Assembly (NCBI GenBank): GCA_025560025.1
Contig: CP048485.1
Span: 1,240,001 to 1,304,000 of the forward strand
Source of the DNA: Agrobacterium tumefaciens
GTDB taxonomy: Bacteria > Pseudomonadota > Alphaproteobacteria > Rhizobiales > Rhizobiaceae
Length of the DNA stretch: 64,000 nt
Direction: 5' to 3'
The notes below the pieces were generated by a model. That model saw only the letters and a program-made list of their open reading frames with translations. It had not been told where the DNA came from and did not search any database. Numbering within the stretch: position 1 is the stretch's first letter; each line of letters starts with the position of its first letter. Shown piece by piece: positions 1-8,642 of this stretch. The position numbers and the translations under genes were made by a program.

Positions 1-61
1 ACAGCCCTTCCGCTCCGAGTAAAAAAACTCGTCATGAAGCGAAAAAAATCGATTTTTCCGC

Positions 62-90
62 TTGCGGACCAACCGGAGCCTGACTATAAG
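62..90 (+). promoter_or_regulatory. sigma-70-type promoter of tRNA-Glu
   Basis: A -35 element TTGCGG (62-67) and a -10 element TATAAG (85-90) are separated by 17 bases. They lie about 20 bases upstream of the tRNA-Glu gene, so transcription would start near 97. This is sequence pattern only; nothing else recognisable lies in bases 1-61. Confidence 0.6.
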
Positions 91-111
91 GGCGCCACAC
101 CACAAGCGCAC

Positions 112-186
112 GCGCCCTTCGTCTATCGGTTAGGACGTCAGATTTTCATTCTGAAAAGAGGGGTTCGACTCCCCTAGGGCGTGCCA
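112..186 (+). tRNA. tRNA-Glu (anticodon UUC)
   Basis: A complete cloverleaf can be folded. The acceptor stem GCGCCCT pairs with AGGGCGT (the first pair is G-T), the anticodon stem TCAGA/TCTGA encloses loop TTTTCAT with anticodon TTC, the T-arm is GGGG-TTCGACT-CCCC, and CCA is encoded at 184-186. It is 75 bases long and reads glutamate codons GAA/GAG. It is preceded by a good promoter and stands alone, convergent with recJ. Confidence 0.95.
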
Positions 187-314
187 CTTGCTTCTCCTGA
201 AAAATCAGTATTCTGTATAAAAAACTTCACCTAACGCGTGAACGTAAGGACGATCGCCGTTTCCGGCTCGTACTGAACTTTACCCCGAAGAATTCAAACA
301 GATTGGCGACCCTG

Positions 315-2132
315 TCAAGGTGCGAAAGCCGCGTCCAGAACGCGCAGCTGCACGCGCCTCTGGCCCTGCCATAGATCGGCTCCCACGGTGCCTGCGACGT
401 GGATGGACCTGCCGCGCGCATTCAGCAGCATCTGCCCCAGCGGCGCCTCTGCGGCGCGAAATGCGATGCCGTCCAGCCGGGAGCCATCCATGGCCTCCAG
501 CGTGATCTTGACGTGAGCGGTGCCGACAAGACGCACATCCCGCAGGCGATGGGCAGGCACGGCGAAAATCGGTTGGGAATGGCCCGATCCATAAGGACCG
601 GCCTGCTCCAGCTGGTCGACAAGCTGTAAAGTCGCGCCCGACGCGCCGATGGCGCCATCGATCTTCAGCACGCTGCTTTCCACCAGCTCGCTCACCGTCC
701 TGACTGCAGCCTCCTCGAAGAAGGTTCTGAGTTTACCGAGATTGGCGCGTTCCACCGTGAGACCCGCAGCCATGGCGTGGCCGCCGCCCTTGACCAGCAA
801 TCCCGCCTCCACGGCAGCGCGCACCATACGCCCCATATCAAAACCATTGATCGAGCGGCCGGAGCCGGTGCCCTTGCCGGAAGGATCGAAGGCAATGGCG
901 AAAGCCGGGCGACGGAAACGGTCCTTCAGTCGCGAGGCAAGCAGGCCGACGATACCCGGATGCCAGTTTTCCCGGGCCGTAACAATGACACCGGCGCCTG
1001 ACCCGTCGCCATATTCGAACAGCGCCTCCGCTTCGGCTTCCGCCAGCATCGCGGCTTCCATCGCCTGCCGCTCGCGGTTCAGCTCGTCCAGGCGTTCCGC
1101 GATCACCTCGGCCTGCGAAGAATCGTCGATGGTCAGGAGACGGCTGCCAAGTGCAGCATCGCCGATACGGCCGCCGGCATTGATGCGCGGCCCGATCAGG
1201 AAGCCGAAATGATAGGGTGTGACAGGTCCGCCAAGCCCGGCCTTCTTGAACAGCGCCGCCAGCCCCGCATTGTTCATATGGCGCGCGGCAATCAGCCCCT
1301 TCACCACATAGGCGCGGTTCAGCCCCTTCAGCGGCACCACGTCGCACACGGTCGCAAGGGCAACGATATCGAGAAGCGACAGCAGGTCCAGCGTGAAAGC
1401 CTGCCTGTTGCGCCTGTCTTTCAACAGCCTGAGTGTAGCGACCAGCACGAGGAACACCACGCCGGCGGCGCAGAGATGCCCCTGCCCCGAAAGATCGTCC
1501 TCCCGGTTGGGATTGACCAGCGCGACTGCCGGCGGCAGTTCCGAGCCGACCTGATGGTGATCGATCACCACCACATCGGTGCCCGCATCCTTCGCGGCCT
1601 GCAGCGATTCATGGCTGGTGGAACCGCAATCGACGGTAACGATCAGCGTTGCGCCATTGGCGGCAAGCTGCTGCATCGCCGCCGGGTTCGGTCCGTAGCC
1701 CTCGAAAATCCGGTCGGGAATGTAGATTTCCGGCGTAATCCCGAAATGCGCAAAAAAGCGGTACATCAAGGCGGACGAAGCAGCACCGTCAACATCGTAA
1801 TCACCGAAGATCGCCACCTTCTCGCCGGTCTCGATGGCGCGCACCAGCCTCTCGGCCGCCTTCTCACAATCGGTCAGCATGTGCGGATCGGGCATCAGCG
1901 AGCGGATGGTGGGATCGAGGAATTCCAGGGCGTCATCGACACCCACCCCGCGCCCGGCAAGCACCCGCGCGATCAATTCAGGAATGGCATGGATTTGCGA
2001 CATGGCCAGCGCACGGTTCTGTCCGGCCTGATCCAGCCGCGACACCCAGCGCTGCTCTGTCGCCGACCGCTCCACGCTCAGAAACGCGCGGGCAACGGTA
2101 TCGGCCGGCTCCATCATTGCCATCCTGTCCAT
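315..2132 (-). CDS. recJ: Single-stranded-DNA-specific 5'-3' exonuclease RecJ
   Basis: RecJ degrades single-stranded DNA 5' to 3' in recombinational repair (RecF pathway) and mismatch repair, in the cytoplasm. The 605-residue protein has the DHH phosphoesterase core, with DYDVDG at residues 111-116 and the signature DHH at 191-193. A DHHA1-type glycine-rich motif (KGGGHAMAAG) lies near residue 455, followed by a C-terminal OB-like domain. Length is normal for the family. The ATG at 2132 is kept because the next in-frame Mets follow within six residues and do not change the domain content. It is the last gene of a minus-strand run that starts with the aminotransferase and hom. Confidence 0.96.
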   Translation of the reverse strand: MDRMAMMEPADTVARAFLSVERSATEQRWVSRLDQAGQNRALAMSQIHAIPELIARVLAGRGVGVDDALEFLDPTIRSLMPDPHMLTDCEKAAERLVRAIETGEKVAIFGDYDVDGAASSALMYRFFAHFGITPEIYIPDRIFEGYGPNPAAMQQLAANGATLIVTVDCGSTSHESLQAAKDAGTDVVVIDHHQVGSELPPAVALVNPNREDDLSGQGHLCAAGVVFLVLVATLRLLKDRRNRQAFTLDLLSLLDIVALATVCDVVPLKGLNRAYVVKGLIAARHMNNAGLAALFKKAGLGGPVTPYHFGFLIGPRINAGGRIGDAALGSRLLTIDDSSQAEVIAERLDELNRERQAMEAAMLAEAEAEALFEYGDGSGAGVIVTARENWHPGIVGLLASRLKDRFRRPAFAIAFDPSGKGTGSGRSINGFDMGRMVRAAVEAGLLVKGGGHAMAAGLTVERANLGKLRTFFEEAAVRTVSELVESSVLKIDGAIGASGATLQLVDQLEQAGPYGSGHSQPIFAVPAHRLRDVRLVGTAHVKITLEAMDGSRLDGIAFRAAEAPLGQMLLNARGRSIHVAGTVGADLWQGQRRVQLRVLDAAFAP

Positions 2133-2226
2133 TCATCCTGTCGTGTATATGCGCATCCGCGCCTTTTCTTACACCGGGCTAAATGGCGATGGCGGGTTTT
2201 TCAAGCAAAAACGCCTGTGCAGGGTT

Positions 2227-2445
2227 TTACACCGAAAAAATCGAGAAGAACGGGCTGACGATGGATACCGCACCGACCAGCAGCAGCAGCGAGAACACGG
2301 CAAGCGAACACCAGTTGCGCTCATAGTCGGCAATATCGAATTCCATGCTTCGAATATTGTCATTGGCACTGTGTGGCCTGGCCCGATGATGGGTGGCCAG
2401 AACGCCTTCGCGCTTGTTGTCCTTGAAAAGGATAATCGATGTCAC
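2227..2445 (-). CDS. Small single-pass membrane protein, unknown function
   Basis: A 72-residue protein of unknown function. The first 45 residues are polar and basic, followed by one strong membrane segment (about residues 47-65, rich in L, V and S), so the N-terminus is probably cytoplasmic. The GTG at 2445 is preferred over the GTG at 2451: GGGAGG sits seven bases before 2445 but directly against 2451. It lies between recJ and hom on the same strand. The good ribosome site and codon use support it as a real gene; no family was recognised. Confidence 0.65.
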   Translation of the reverse strand: MTSIILFKDNKREGVLATHHRARPHSANDNIRSMEFDIADYERNWCSLAVFSLLLLVGAVSIVSPFFSIFSV

Positions 2446-2637
2446 GGCCACGCCTCCCTCGCTTGGTGAACATCATTAACCATAGAGCCGAATCGTGTTG
2501 CATTCCAGCGGTTCTGAGGCCGCTCGCGCAAATTTTCTGGGTGTTGTAGGCTTTAAAAATGGAACGGGCTTGCAAGAACAGTGAAATCCCGCTGCTCCCA
2601 AAGAATGCTCTCATCCGGTTCGAAAACATCTCCGTGG

Positions 2638-2713
2638 TCATCCTCGGGCTTGCCCCGAGGATCCACTGACCTACCTGCGCGGCGCTGGATCCTCGGGTCA
2701 AGCCCGAGGATGA
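2638..2713. repeat. Intergenic palindromic element (two hairpins, inverted arms)
   Basis: Two 28-base arms (2638-2665 and 2686-2713) are inverted copies of each other, 27 of 28 bases identical. Each arm is itself a palindrome with core ATCCTCGGG / CCCGAGGAT. The gene-free stretch 2446-2782 holds this and nothing else recognised. It lies downstream of hom and could act as a transcription terminator or mRNA stabiliser. It resembles the RIME-type mosaic palindromes of Rhizobiaceae (inference). A single-arm relative is at 35287-35323. Confidence 0.85.
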
Positions 2714-2782
2714 TGGCGCGTTTGGCGAGCACGTCGCGCTTGGCAAGAGTGCCGTGGCTGGCGCGAATGCGGCACCAGCGTC

Positions 2783-4093
2783 TCAGGTCCGCTCGATGCG
2801 GATGACCTGCGGCTCGCTGACGAGATATTTCTCGTTCTTGATCGCCTTCACCGCCTTGCGGATCGCATCTTCCATCGTCGCATGGGTAACGAGGATGATC
2901 GTCTGCGGCGCACCTTCCACATGCACGCGCTGGCGCTGCACGATGGATTCCAGCGAGATGTTGTTATCCGCCATGCGGGTAGCGATGGAGGCGAAAACGC
3001 CGGCCTGATCCTTCACCGTCAAGCGAATGAAATAGCCGCCTTCATGGCTCTTCATCTTGGCGCGGCGATAATCGGCAAGCGATTTTGCCGGACGGCCAAG
3101 CACCGGAACCTGCTGGGCGCCCGGACGGCTCTTGGCGATATCGGCGATGTCACCGAGCACGGCGGACGCCGTGGCATTGCCGCCAGCACCCGGACCAACC
3201 ATCAGGAGTTCTCCGAGGATATCGGACTCGATCGCCACCGCATTGGTCACGCCGTCCACCTGCGCGATGACGGAATCGAGCGGCACCATGGTCGGATGAA
3301 CGCGCTGTTCGATACCGGATTCCGTCACCTGCGCCACGCCGAGAAGCTTGATGCGGTAACCGAGTTCGGCCGCCGCCTGAATGTCCTCGCTGGAGATATT
3401 GGTGATGCCTTCCAGATAGATGTCATCGGCCGAAATCTTGTTGCCGAAGGCAAGCGTCGTCAGGATGGCCAGCTTGTGGGCCGTATCGTTGCCCTCGATA
3501 TCGAAGGCCGGATCAGCTTCGGCATAACCCAGCCGCTGCGCTTCCTTCAGACAGGCCTCGAAGGACAGCCCTTCCTTCTCCATCTTGGTGAGGATGTAAT
3601 TGCAGGTGCCGTTCATGATGCCGTAGATGCGCGACACATGGTTGCCGGTGAGAGACTCACGCAGGGCCTTGATGACGGGGATACCGCCGGCCACCGCCGC
3701 TTCGAAATTGAGAAGCGCACCCTTGTCTTCGGCGATGGTCGCCAGTTCGACGCCGTGCTTGGCCAGCAGCGCCTTGTTGGCCGTCACCACATGGAGACCG
3801 CGTGCGAGAGCGGCGCGTACCGCATTTTCCGCCTGACCGGAAGCACCGCCGACCAGTTCGACGAAGACGTCGATATCGGCTTCGCTCGCCAGCTGCTCCG
3901 GCGTGTCGAACCAGGTAATACCCGTGAGATCAATGCCGCGGTCGCGCGAACGGTCACGCGCACTCACCGCAATAATCTCAATCGCGCGTCCGCAGGTAAT
4001 CGCAAGTTCGTTGCTTCTCTGCTGGAGGATGCGCACGAGCGAAGCGCCGACAGTGCCGAGCCCCGCTATGCCGATTCTCAATGAATCTGCCAT
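2783..4093 (-). CDS. hom: Homoserine dehydrogenase
   Basis: Reduces L-aspartate 4-semialdehyde to L-homoserine with NAD(P)H, the branch point to threonine and methionine. The 436-residue protein starts with a Rossmann fold (GIAGLGTVG, residues 8-16). The catalytic homoserine dehydrogenase domain follows (NFEAAVAGGIPVIKALRE, then GNDTAHKLAILTTLAFG), and a C-terminal ACT domain covers roughly the last 85 residues. The ACT domain normally binds threonine for feedback inhibition. There is no aspartate kinase fusion. It lies 59 bases downstream of the aminotransferase gene on the same strand, so the two are probably co-transcribed. Confidence 0.97.
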   Translation of the reverse strand: MADSLRIGIAGLGTVGASLVRILQQRSNELAITCGRAIEIIAVSARDRSRDRGIDLTGITWFDTPEQLASEADIDVFVELVGGASGQAENAVRAALARGLHVVTANKALLAKHGVELATIAEDKGALLNFEAAVAGGIPVIKALRESLTGNHVSRIYGIMNGTCNYILTKMEKEGLSFEACLKEAQRLGYAEADPAFDIEGNDTAHKLAILTTLAFGNKISADDIYLEGITNISSEDIQAAAELGYRIKLLGVAQVTESGIEQRVHPTMVPLDSVIAQVDGVTNAVAIESDILGELLMVGPGAGGNATASAVLGDIADIAKSRPGAQQVPVLGRPAKSLADYRRAKMKSHEGGYFIRLTVKDQAGVFASIATRMADNNISLESIVQRQRVHVEGAPQTIILVTHATMEDAIRKAVKAIKNEKYLVSEPQVIRIERT

Positions 4094-4152
4094 GGGTATG
4101 TTCCTGATTGCTGTTGAGGGTGGCGGCCGGGACCCGGCCGCCTCGGGTTGCC

Positions 4153-5373
4153 CTATCTGTGGGCGTTAAGCGAAACGACATTGTGCATCGTTTCGTCTGC
4201 GCTCGACAGGAAACGCTTCAGATTGCGCGCTGCCTGACGAATTCGATGCTCGTTTTCCACGAGCGCAAGACGGACGTAATCATCGCCCATCTCGCCAAAG
4301 CCGATGCCGGGAGCAACGGCGATATCTGCCTTCTCGACCAGGAGCTTGGAGAATTCCAGGCTGCCGAGATGACGGAATTTTTCCGGGATCTTCGCCCAGG
4401 CGAACATCGTCGCCGCCGGCGGCGGAACCTCGAAACCGGCCTTACCGAAGGTGTCGACCATGACGTCACGGCGACGGCGATAGACATTGCGCACTTCTGC
4501 GATGTCGGAACCGTCACCGTTCAGCGCATGCGTCGCAGCAACCTGGATCGGCGTGAAGGCGCCGTAGTCGAGATAGGACTTCACGCGGGTCAGCGCCGCG
4601 ATCAGCCGCTCATTGCCAACGGCAAAGCCCATGCGCCAGCCGGGCATGGAGAAGGTCTTCGACATGGAGGTGAACTCCACCGCAACGTCGATTGCGCCGG
4701 GAACTTCGAGAACCGAAGGCGGCGGATTGTTTTCGTCGAAATAGATTTCCGAATAGGCAAGGTCGGAAAGCACGATGATTTCGTGCTTCTTCGCAAAGGC
4801 GATGACATCCCTGTAGAAATCGAGCGAGGCCACATGCGCCGTCGGGTTCGACGGGTAGTTGATGATCAGCGCCAGCGGCTTGGGAATGGAGTGGCGCACC
4901 GCGCGCTCCAGCGGCCCGAAGAAGCTCTCATCCGGCTCGACATTCATCGAACGGATAACGCCGCCCGCCATCAGGAAGCCGAAGGCATGGATTGGATAGG
5001 TGGGGTTCGGACACAGGATCACGTCACCAGGTGCCGTGATGGCCTGCGCCATATTGGCGAAGCCTTCCTTGGAGCCGAGCGTGGCGACAACCTGCGTATC
5101 GGGGTTCAGCTTCACGCCGAAACGGCGGGCATAATAGGCGGCCTGCGCGCGGCGAAGGCCGGGAATGCCCTTTGACGAGGAATAACGATGGGTGCGCGGG
5201 TCCTGAACGACCTCGCAAAGCTTGTCGACGATGGCCTTCGGGGTCGGAAGGTCGGGATTGCCCATGCCGAGATCGATGATATCGGCCCCGGCCGCTCGCG
5301 CGCTCGCTTTCAAACGGTTGACCTGTTCGAAGACGTATTGCGGCAGACGCCGGACCTTGTGAAACTCTTCCAT
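4153..5373 (-). CDS. PLP-dependent class I/II aminotransferase (AlaC / LL-DAP aminotransferase-like)
   Basis: A fold-type I aminotransferase of about 406 residues. Visible motifs are the N-terminal DLGMGNPDLPTP substrate loop, NYPSNPTAHV, and SMSKTFSMPGWR containing the PLP-binding lysine. The family includes alanine-pyruvate and LL-diaminopimelate aminotransferases; the exact substrate cannot be read from sequence. The open frame extends to 5412, but the ATG at 5373 (MEEFHKVRRLP) is chosen because AGGA lies five bases before it, while the upstream starts have no ribosome site. Its position directly upstream of hom suggests a role in amino-acid biosynthesis. Confidence 0.9.
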   Translation of the reverse strand: MEEFHKVRRLPQYVFEQVNRLKASARAAGADIIDLGMGNPDLPTPKAIVDKLCEVVQDPRTHRYSSSKGIPGLRRAQAAYYARRFGVKLNPDTQVVATLGSKEGFANMAQAITAPGDVILCPNPTYPIHAFGFLMAGGVIRSMNVEPDESFFGPLERAVRHSIPKPLALIINYPSNPTAHVASLDFYRDVIAFAKKHEIIVLSDLAYSEIYFDENNPPPSVLEVPGAIDVAVEFTSMSKTFSMPGWRMGFAVGNERLIAALTRVKSYLDYGAFTPIQVAATHALNGDGSDIAEVRNVYRRRRDVMVDTFGKAGFEVPPPAATMFAWAKIPEKFRHLGSLEFSKLLVEKADIAVAPGIGFGEMGDDYVRLALVENEHRIRQAARNLKRFLSSADETMHNVVSLNAHR

Positions 5374-5675
5374 CTCTTTCCTCATGGGAATGGACCGGTT
5401 CTGCCGGCCCATAACGAAGGTTCGTTTTTTGTTTTAAAACGCCGCCGACACGAACCGACCCGGCAGGCGTTATTCATTGTAGCGCAAAGAACGCGAAAAC
5501 CTACAGGGCTTTTCTCGGCCCACGCGGCTTCGCGATCATCCGCCCGTGCTTCGGACAAAGCCTTTTCGGCCCCGAAAGCAAGGCGGATCACGCAACAGGA
5601 TCAAGGAACTTGCATAACGCCAGATTCTTGGAAAATGCAAGGCAAGCCATGCTCAAGAACGGCCATTCCTGTCGT

Positions 5676-6635
5676 TCAGCCGCGCTCGCCCTTCACAATT
5701 GCTGCGCGGATGACCGAAAGCACGCGTTCCGGCTTGATATCCGTGCAGACGAGCTGGCTCGGATGCCCGTCCCAGTCGCCCGGCGGAAAGGCGCGGCCAT
5801 CCGGCTTCTGAATTGTCTGGCCATCGGCAAGACCGCCGCAGACCACACGTACCGGGCCGCTGCGGGTCTCAAACAGGTCGGGTGCAACGAGATAAACACA
5901 GGCGCAGCTATCATGCACCACCATGCCGTCGCCGGTGCGTGTCTTGTAGAAATCAATGTAGAATTGCGACAGGTCGGAAAGCAGTTGCACCGGCTTGCCG
6001 CCGGCCTTGGCCATCTCCGCCATGAAGGCGCTGGTCATCACCGTTTTTGTCGTCACGTCGAGACCGACGACGACCACCCGCCAGGGCGCGGTAAAGACAA
6101 GATCGGCCGCCTCCGGATCGCCGTGAATATTGGCCTCGGCCGCCGGGGAAACATTGCCGTTCATGTCGAAGGCGCCGCCCATGACGATGACCTCTTTCAC
6201 CAGCGCCGCCACATCCGGCTCCTCGCGTAGCGCCAGCGCCAGATTGGTCATGCGGCCAACGGCAATCAATGTCACCTCGCCGGGATTGGCCTTGACCGTC
6301 TCGATGATGAAACGATGCGCCGGGCGCGGATCAAGCGGCAGGTCGATGGTTTCAGGGATATCGATATCGCCGAGGCCATTTTCCCCGTGAATGAAGGTCG
6401 GCCAGTGGCCTTCCTTGCGGGCGGGATCGAAGGTCACACCGGCGCCCTTCGCAACCGGTGCGGTCATCTGCCATTCCCGCTTGAGGAAGAGCGCATTGCG
6501 GGTGGTGATATCGATGGGGGCGTTGCCGAAAACCGTGGTGACGCCGATCAGATCGATATCGGGATGGCGATGCAGGAACAGAAGCGCCATGGCATCATCT
6601 ACACCGGGGTCCGTATCGAATATCACTTTATGCAT
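5676..6635 (-). CDS. Nucleoside hydrolase (inosine-uridine preferring family)
   Basis: Hydrolyses the N-glycosidic bond of ribonucleosides to release base and ribose for salvage. The 319-residue protein opens with the family signature DTDPGVDDA (residues 7-15), whose aspartates bind calcium and ribose. It continues with the expected VMGGAFDMNGNVSPAAEANIHGDPEAA block and a conserved DSCA near residue 243. Length is typical. It is monocistronic: 300 bases separate it from the aminotransferase start and the TSUP gene is divergent. Nothing recognisable lies in 5374-5675. Whether it prefers purine or pyrimidine nucleosides is not determinable here. Confidence 0.93.
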   Translation of the reverse strand: MHKVIFDTDPGVDDAMALLFLHRHPDIDLIGVTTVFGNAPIDITTRNALFLKREWQMTAPVAKGAGVTFDPARKEGHWPTFIHGENGLGDIDIPETIDLPLDPRPAHRFIIETVKANPGEVTLIAVGRMTNLALALREEPDVAALVKEVIVMGGAFDMNGNVSPAAEANIHGDPEAADLVFTAPWRVVVVGLDVTTKTVMTSAFMAEMAKAGGKPVQLLSDLSQFYIDFYKTRTGDGMVVHDSCACVYLVAPDLFETRSGPVRVVCGGLADGQTIQKPDGRAFPPGDWDGHPSQLVCTDIKPERVLSVIRAAIVKGERG

Positions 6636-6754
6636 AATGCCCTCATCCGTATGTCCTGAGCGTCACCGCCGCTTCTGGCGATGCGCCACGGAAACATACC
6701 GATAAGCGGCAGCACCGCAATCCCCCCGCCGGCCGGCGCTCAGAGAGAAAAATA

Positions 6755-7621
6755 TTGCGCGGCAGTCTTTTCGGTGAAAGAAGAGGTCCTCTCCCGCCGC
6801 CTGCCCGGACATTCCAAGTGCAAGACATCGCCCTCAACGTTTTCGTCGTTCTTTTCTGCGTCGCCATCTTTGCCGGATTTATCGATTCCATTGCCGGTGG
6901 CGGCGGTCTCATCACCATTCCGGCCATGCTGATCATGGGTATTGCGCCGCTGGACACGCTCGGCACCAACAAGCTGCAATCGCAGTTCGGCTCGGCCTCC
7001 GCCACCATCGCCTATGCCCGGCGCGGCCATGTCAATCTGAGGGAACAATTGCCGATGGGCCTGATGGCGATGCTCGGCGGAGGGCTGGGCGCCGTCACCG
7101 CCGCCTTCGTGCCCGCCGATCTGCTGCGCACCATCATGCCGTTCCTGCTGATCGCCATTGCGCTTTATTTCGCCTTCAAGCCGCAGCTCAACGATATCGA
7201 CAGCCACCGCCGCATCACGCCCTTCGTTTTCGGCCTGACCGTTGCTCCGCTGGTGGGATTTTACGACGGCGTCTTCGGCCCCGGCGCGGGTTCGTTCTAC
7301 ATGCTGGCCTTCGTGGCGCTTGCCGGGTTCGGCATGCTGAAGGCAACCGCCCATACCAAGCTTCTGAACCTCGGTTCGAACTTCGGCGGCTTCGTCGTTT
7401 TTGCGATCGGCGGTGCGGTTCTCTGGAAGCTTGGCCTCGCCATGGGTGTAGGCCAGTTCATCGGCGCACAGATCGGCTCGCGCTTCGCCATGAAGAACGG
7501 CGCAAAGATCATCCGGCCGCTGCTGGTGCTTTCCTGCCTGGCAATGGCGACGAAGCTGCTGCTGGATGCCTCATCCGCATGGTCCATCGCCACGATCTGG
7601 GATTCGATTTTTCCGAAATAG
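6755..7621 (+). CDS. TSUP family (TauE/SafE) membrane permease
   Basis: An integral inner-membrane protein of up to 288 residues with about seven to eight hydrophobic segments. It carries the two TSUP-type repeats, with GFIDSIAGGGGLITIPAML in the first half and GFYDGVFGPGAGSFYM in the second. The family exports or imports sulfite, sulfoacetate or related anions; the substrate here is unknown. The frame begins with TTG at 6755, behind a purine-rich site (GAGAG), and an in-frame GTG at 6818 (VQDIALNVF) would trim a non-hydrophobic leader. The true start is uncertain. It is convergent with the PAS gene. Confidence 0.88.
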   Translation: MRGSLFGERRGPLPPPARTFQVQDIALNVFVVLFCVAIFAGFIDSIAGGGGLITIPAMLIMGIAPLDTLGTNKLQSQFGSASATIAYARRGHVNLREQLPMGLMAMLGGGLGAVTAAFVPADLLRTIMPFLLIAIALYFAFKPQLNDIDSHRRITPFVFGLTVAPLVGFYDGVFGPGAGSFYMLAFVALAGFGMLKATAHTKLLNLGSNFGGFVVFAIGGAVLWKLGLAMGVGQFIGAQIGSRFAMKNGAKIIRPLLVLSCLAMATKLLLDASSAWSIATIWDSIFPK

Positions 7622-7629
7622 CGGGTTGA

Positions 7630-7654
7630 GCGTTTCCATCCGAGCCGGAAACGC
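7630..7654. terminator. Hairpin between convergent genes
   Basis: GCGTTTCC (7630-7637) pairs perfectly with GGAAACGC (7647-7654) across a nine-base loop. It lies in the 41-base gap between the 3' ends of the TSUP and PAS genes, so it could end transcripts from both sides. There is no T-run, so it is a weak intrinsic terminator at best. A related hairpin sits at 10718-10747. Confidence 0.5.
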
Positions 7655-7662
7655 CGTTAACC

Positions 7663-8361
7663 TCACCCGGCAGCGCGACCGCGTCTGCGATCGGCAATTT
7701 CCCTGATCACCACCATCGCGCCGACAAGCTTGTAGGTGGAGGAATAACAGGGCGACATTTCCAGCGACTTCACGACGGTGCGGCCGTTCTGGTCTTCGGC
7801 GTAAGTATATTTCGACGTATTGCCCTTGAAGCAATTGTCCAGCTTCTCACGCAGATCGTTCTGAAAGCGGTGTACGCCGACAAGCTCGGCGATATGACAT
7901 CCAACCAGCCCCTCCGGCGCATTGCGCTGGAAGGCATCGAGAGCATTGGCAAAGGACACGCGATAGCCGGGAGAAACGATGACCACGGGCTCGTCCAGGT
8001 CGTTGAGCATGTCTTCATCGAGGACCAGATGCCTGTGGTGCCACTCCAGAGTGTCCTCGTCCTCGTCACCGATGACCTTGGCCTTCAGCGGCATGCCGAC
8101 ATAACGGTCGACCAGGGTTCTCAGAAGCTCGGAGTTGCGCTGCACGCAGCCGAGATCTTCCGCCTCATGATTGAGGAGATCGATGGCGAAACGGAACTGC
8201 TCGCGAATATCCTCGGAGCTTCCAGTCTGACGCCCGACAACCCGCTCGAGAAGCTGCTCCAGTTCACGCTCCAGCACCGCGATCTTGTCGGCCTCGTTTT
8301 TACCAACGGCAGATTGCAGTTCCGTATAACGCAGCCAGAACAGCTCAATCAAATCTTTCAA
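7663..8361 (-). CDS. PAS-domain protein of unknown role
   Basis: A 232-residue soluble protein. The N-terminal 100 residues are helical and acidic/basic mixed (probable coiled coil around ADKIAVLERELEQLLERVV). The C-terminal part is a PAS fold (LDEPVVIVSPGYRVSFANALDAFQRNAPEGLVGCHIAELV onward). No kinase, HTH or cyclase domain follows, so it may be a stand-alone sensor or adaptor. The start is a TTG at 8361: GGAGAG lies five bases before it, whereas the upstream GTG at 8388 has no ribosome site. It is monocistronic with an AT-rich leader (8400-8580). The signal sensed cannot be inferred. Confidence 0.8.
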   Translation of the reverse strand: MKDLIELFWLRYTELQSAVGKNEADKIAVLERELEQLLERVVGRQTGSSEDIREQFRFAIDLLNHEAEDLGCVQRNSELLRTLVDRYVGMPLKAKVIGDEDEDTLEWHHRHLVLDEDMLNDLDEPVVIVSPGYRVSFANALDAFQRNAPEGLVGCHIAELVGVHRFQNDLREKLDNCFKGNTSKYTYAEDQNGRTVVKSLEMSPCYSSTYKLVGAMVVIREIADRRRGRAAG

Positions 8362-8583
8362 CCCAACTCTCCCTGAACGGGCAAACACACACCGTCCCCA
8401 ATCCGAACGGATGGACCCTGTATCCCCTTATTGTAGCGTCTGCGCGTTTAAAAATGACGTAACAAAGCGCGCAAACGCCGCAGGGATTGTTGTCCAAAAT
8501 ATCACAGCCGACGCTATTTTTTCAATTTCGATAATCCATGAACGAAAAATGAGGTTCCACTAATATGGAAAAATATCGAAATA

Positions 8584-8608
8584 CACAAATTCGCGGCCGA
8601 AATTTGTG
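8584..8608 (-). terminator. Probable terminator of the lipid A acyl-chain operon
   Basis: CACAAATT (8584-8591) and AATTTGTG (8601-8608) form a stem extended by CG pairs. On the minus strand it is followed by a T-rich run (TATTTCGATATTTTT). It lies about 35 bases beyond the lpxXL stop codon. Confidence 0.55.
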
Positions 8609-8642
8609 AAAATCAAACACAATCAACGGCGCGGCAATCGCT

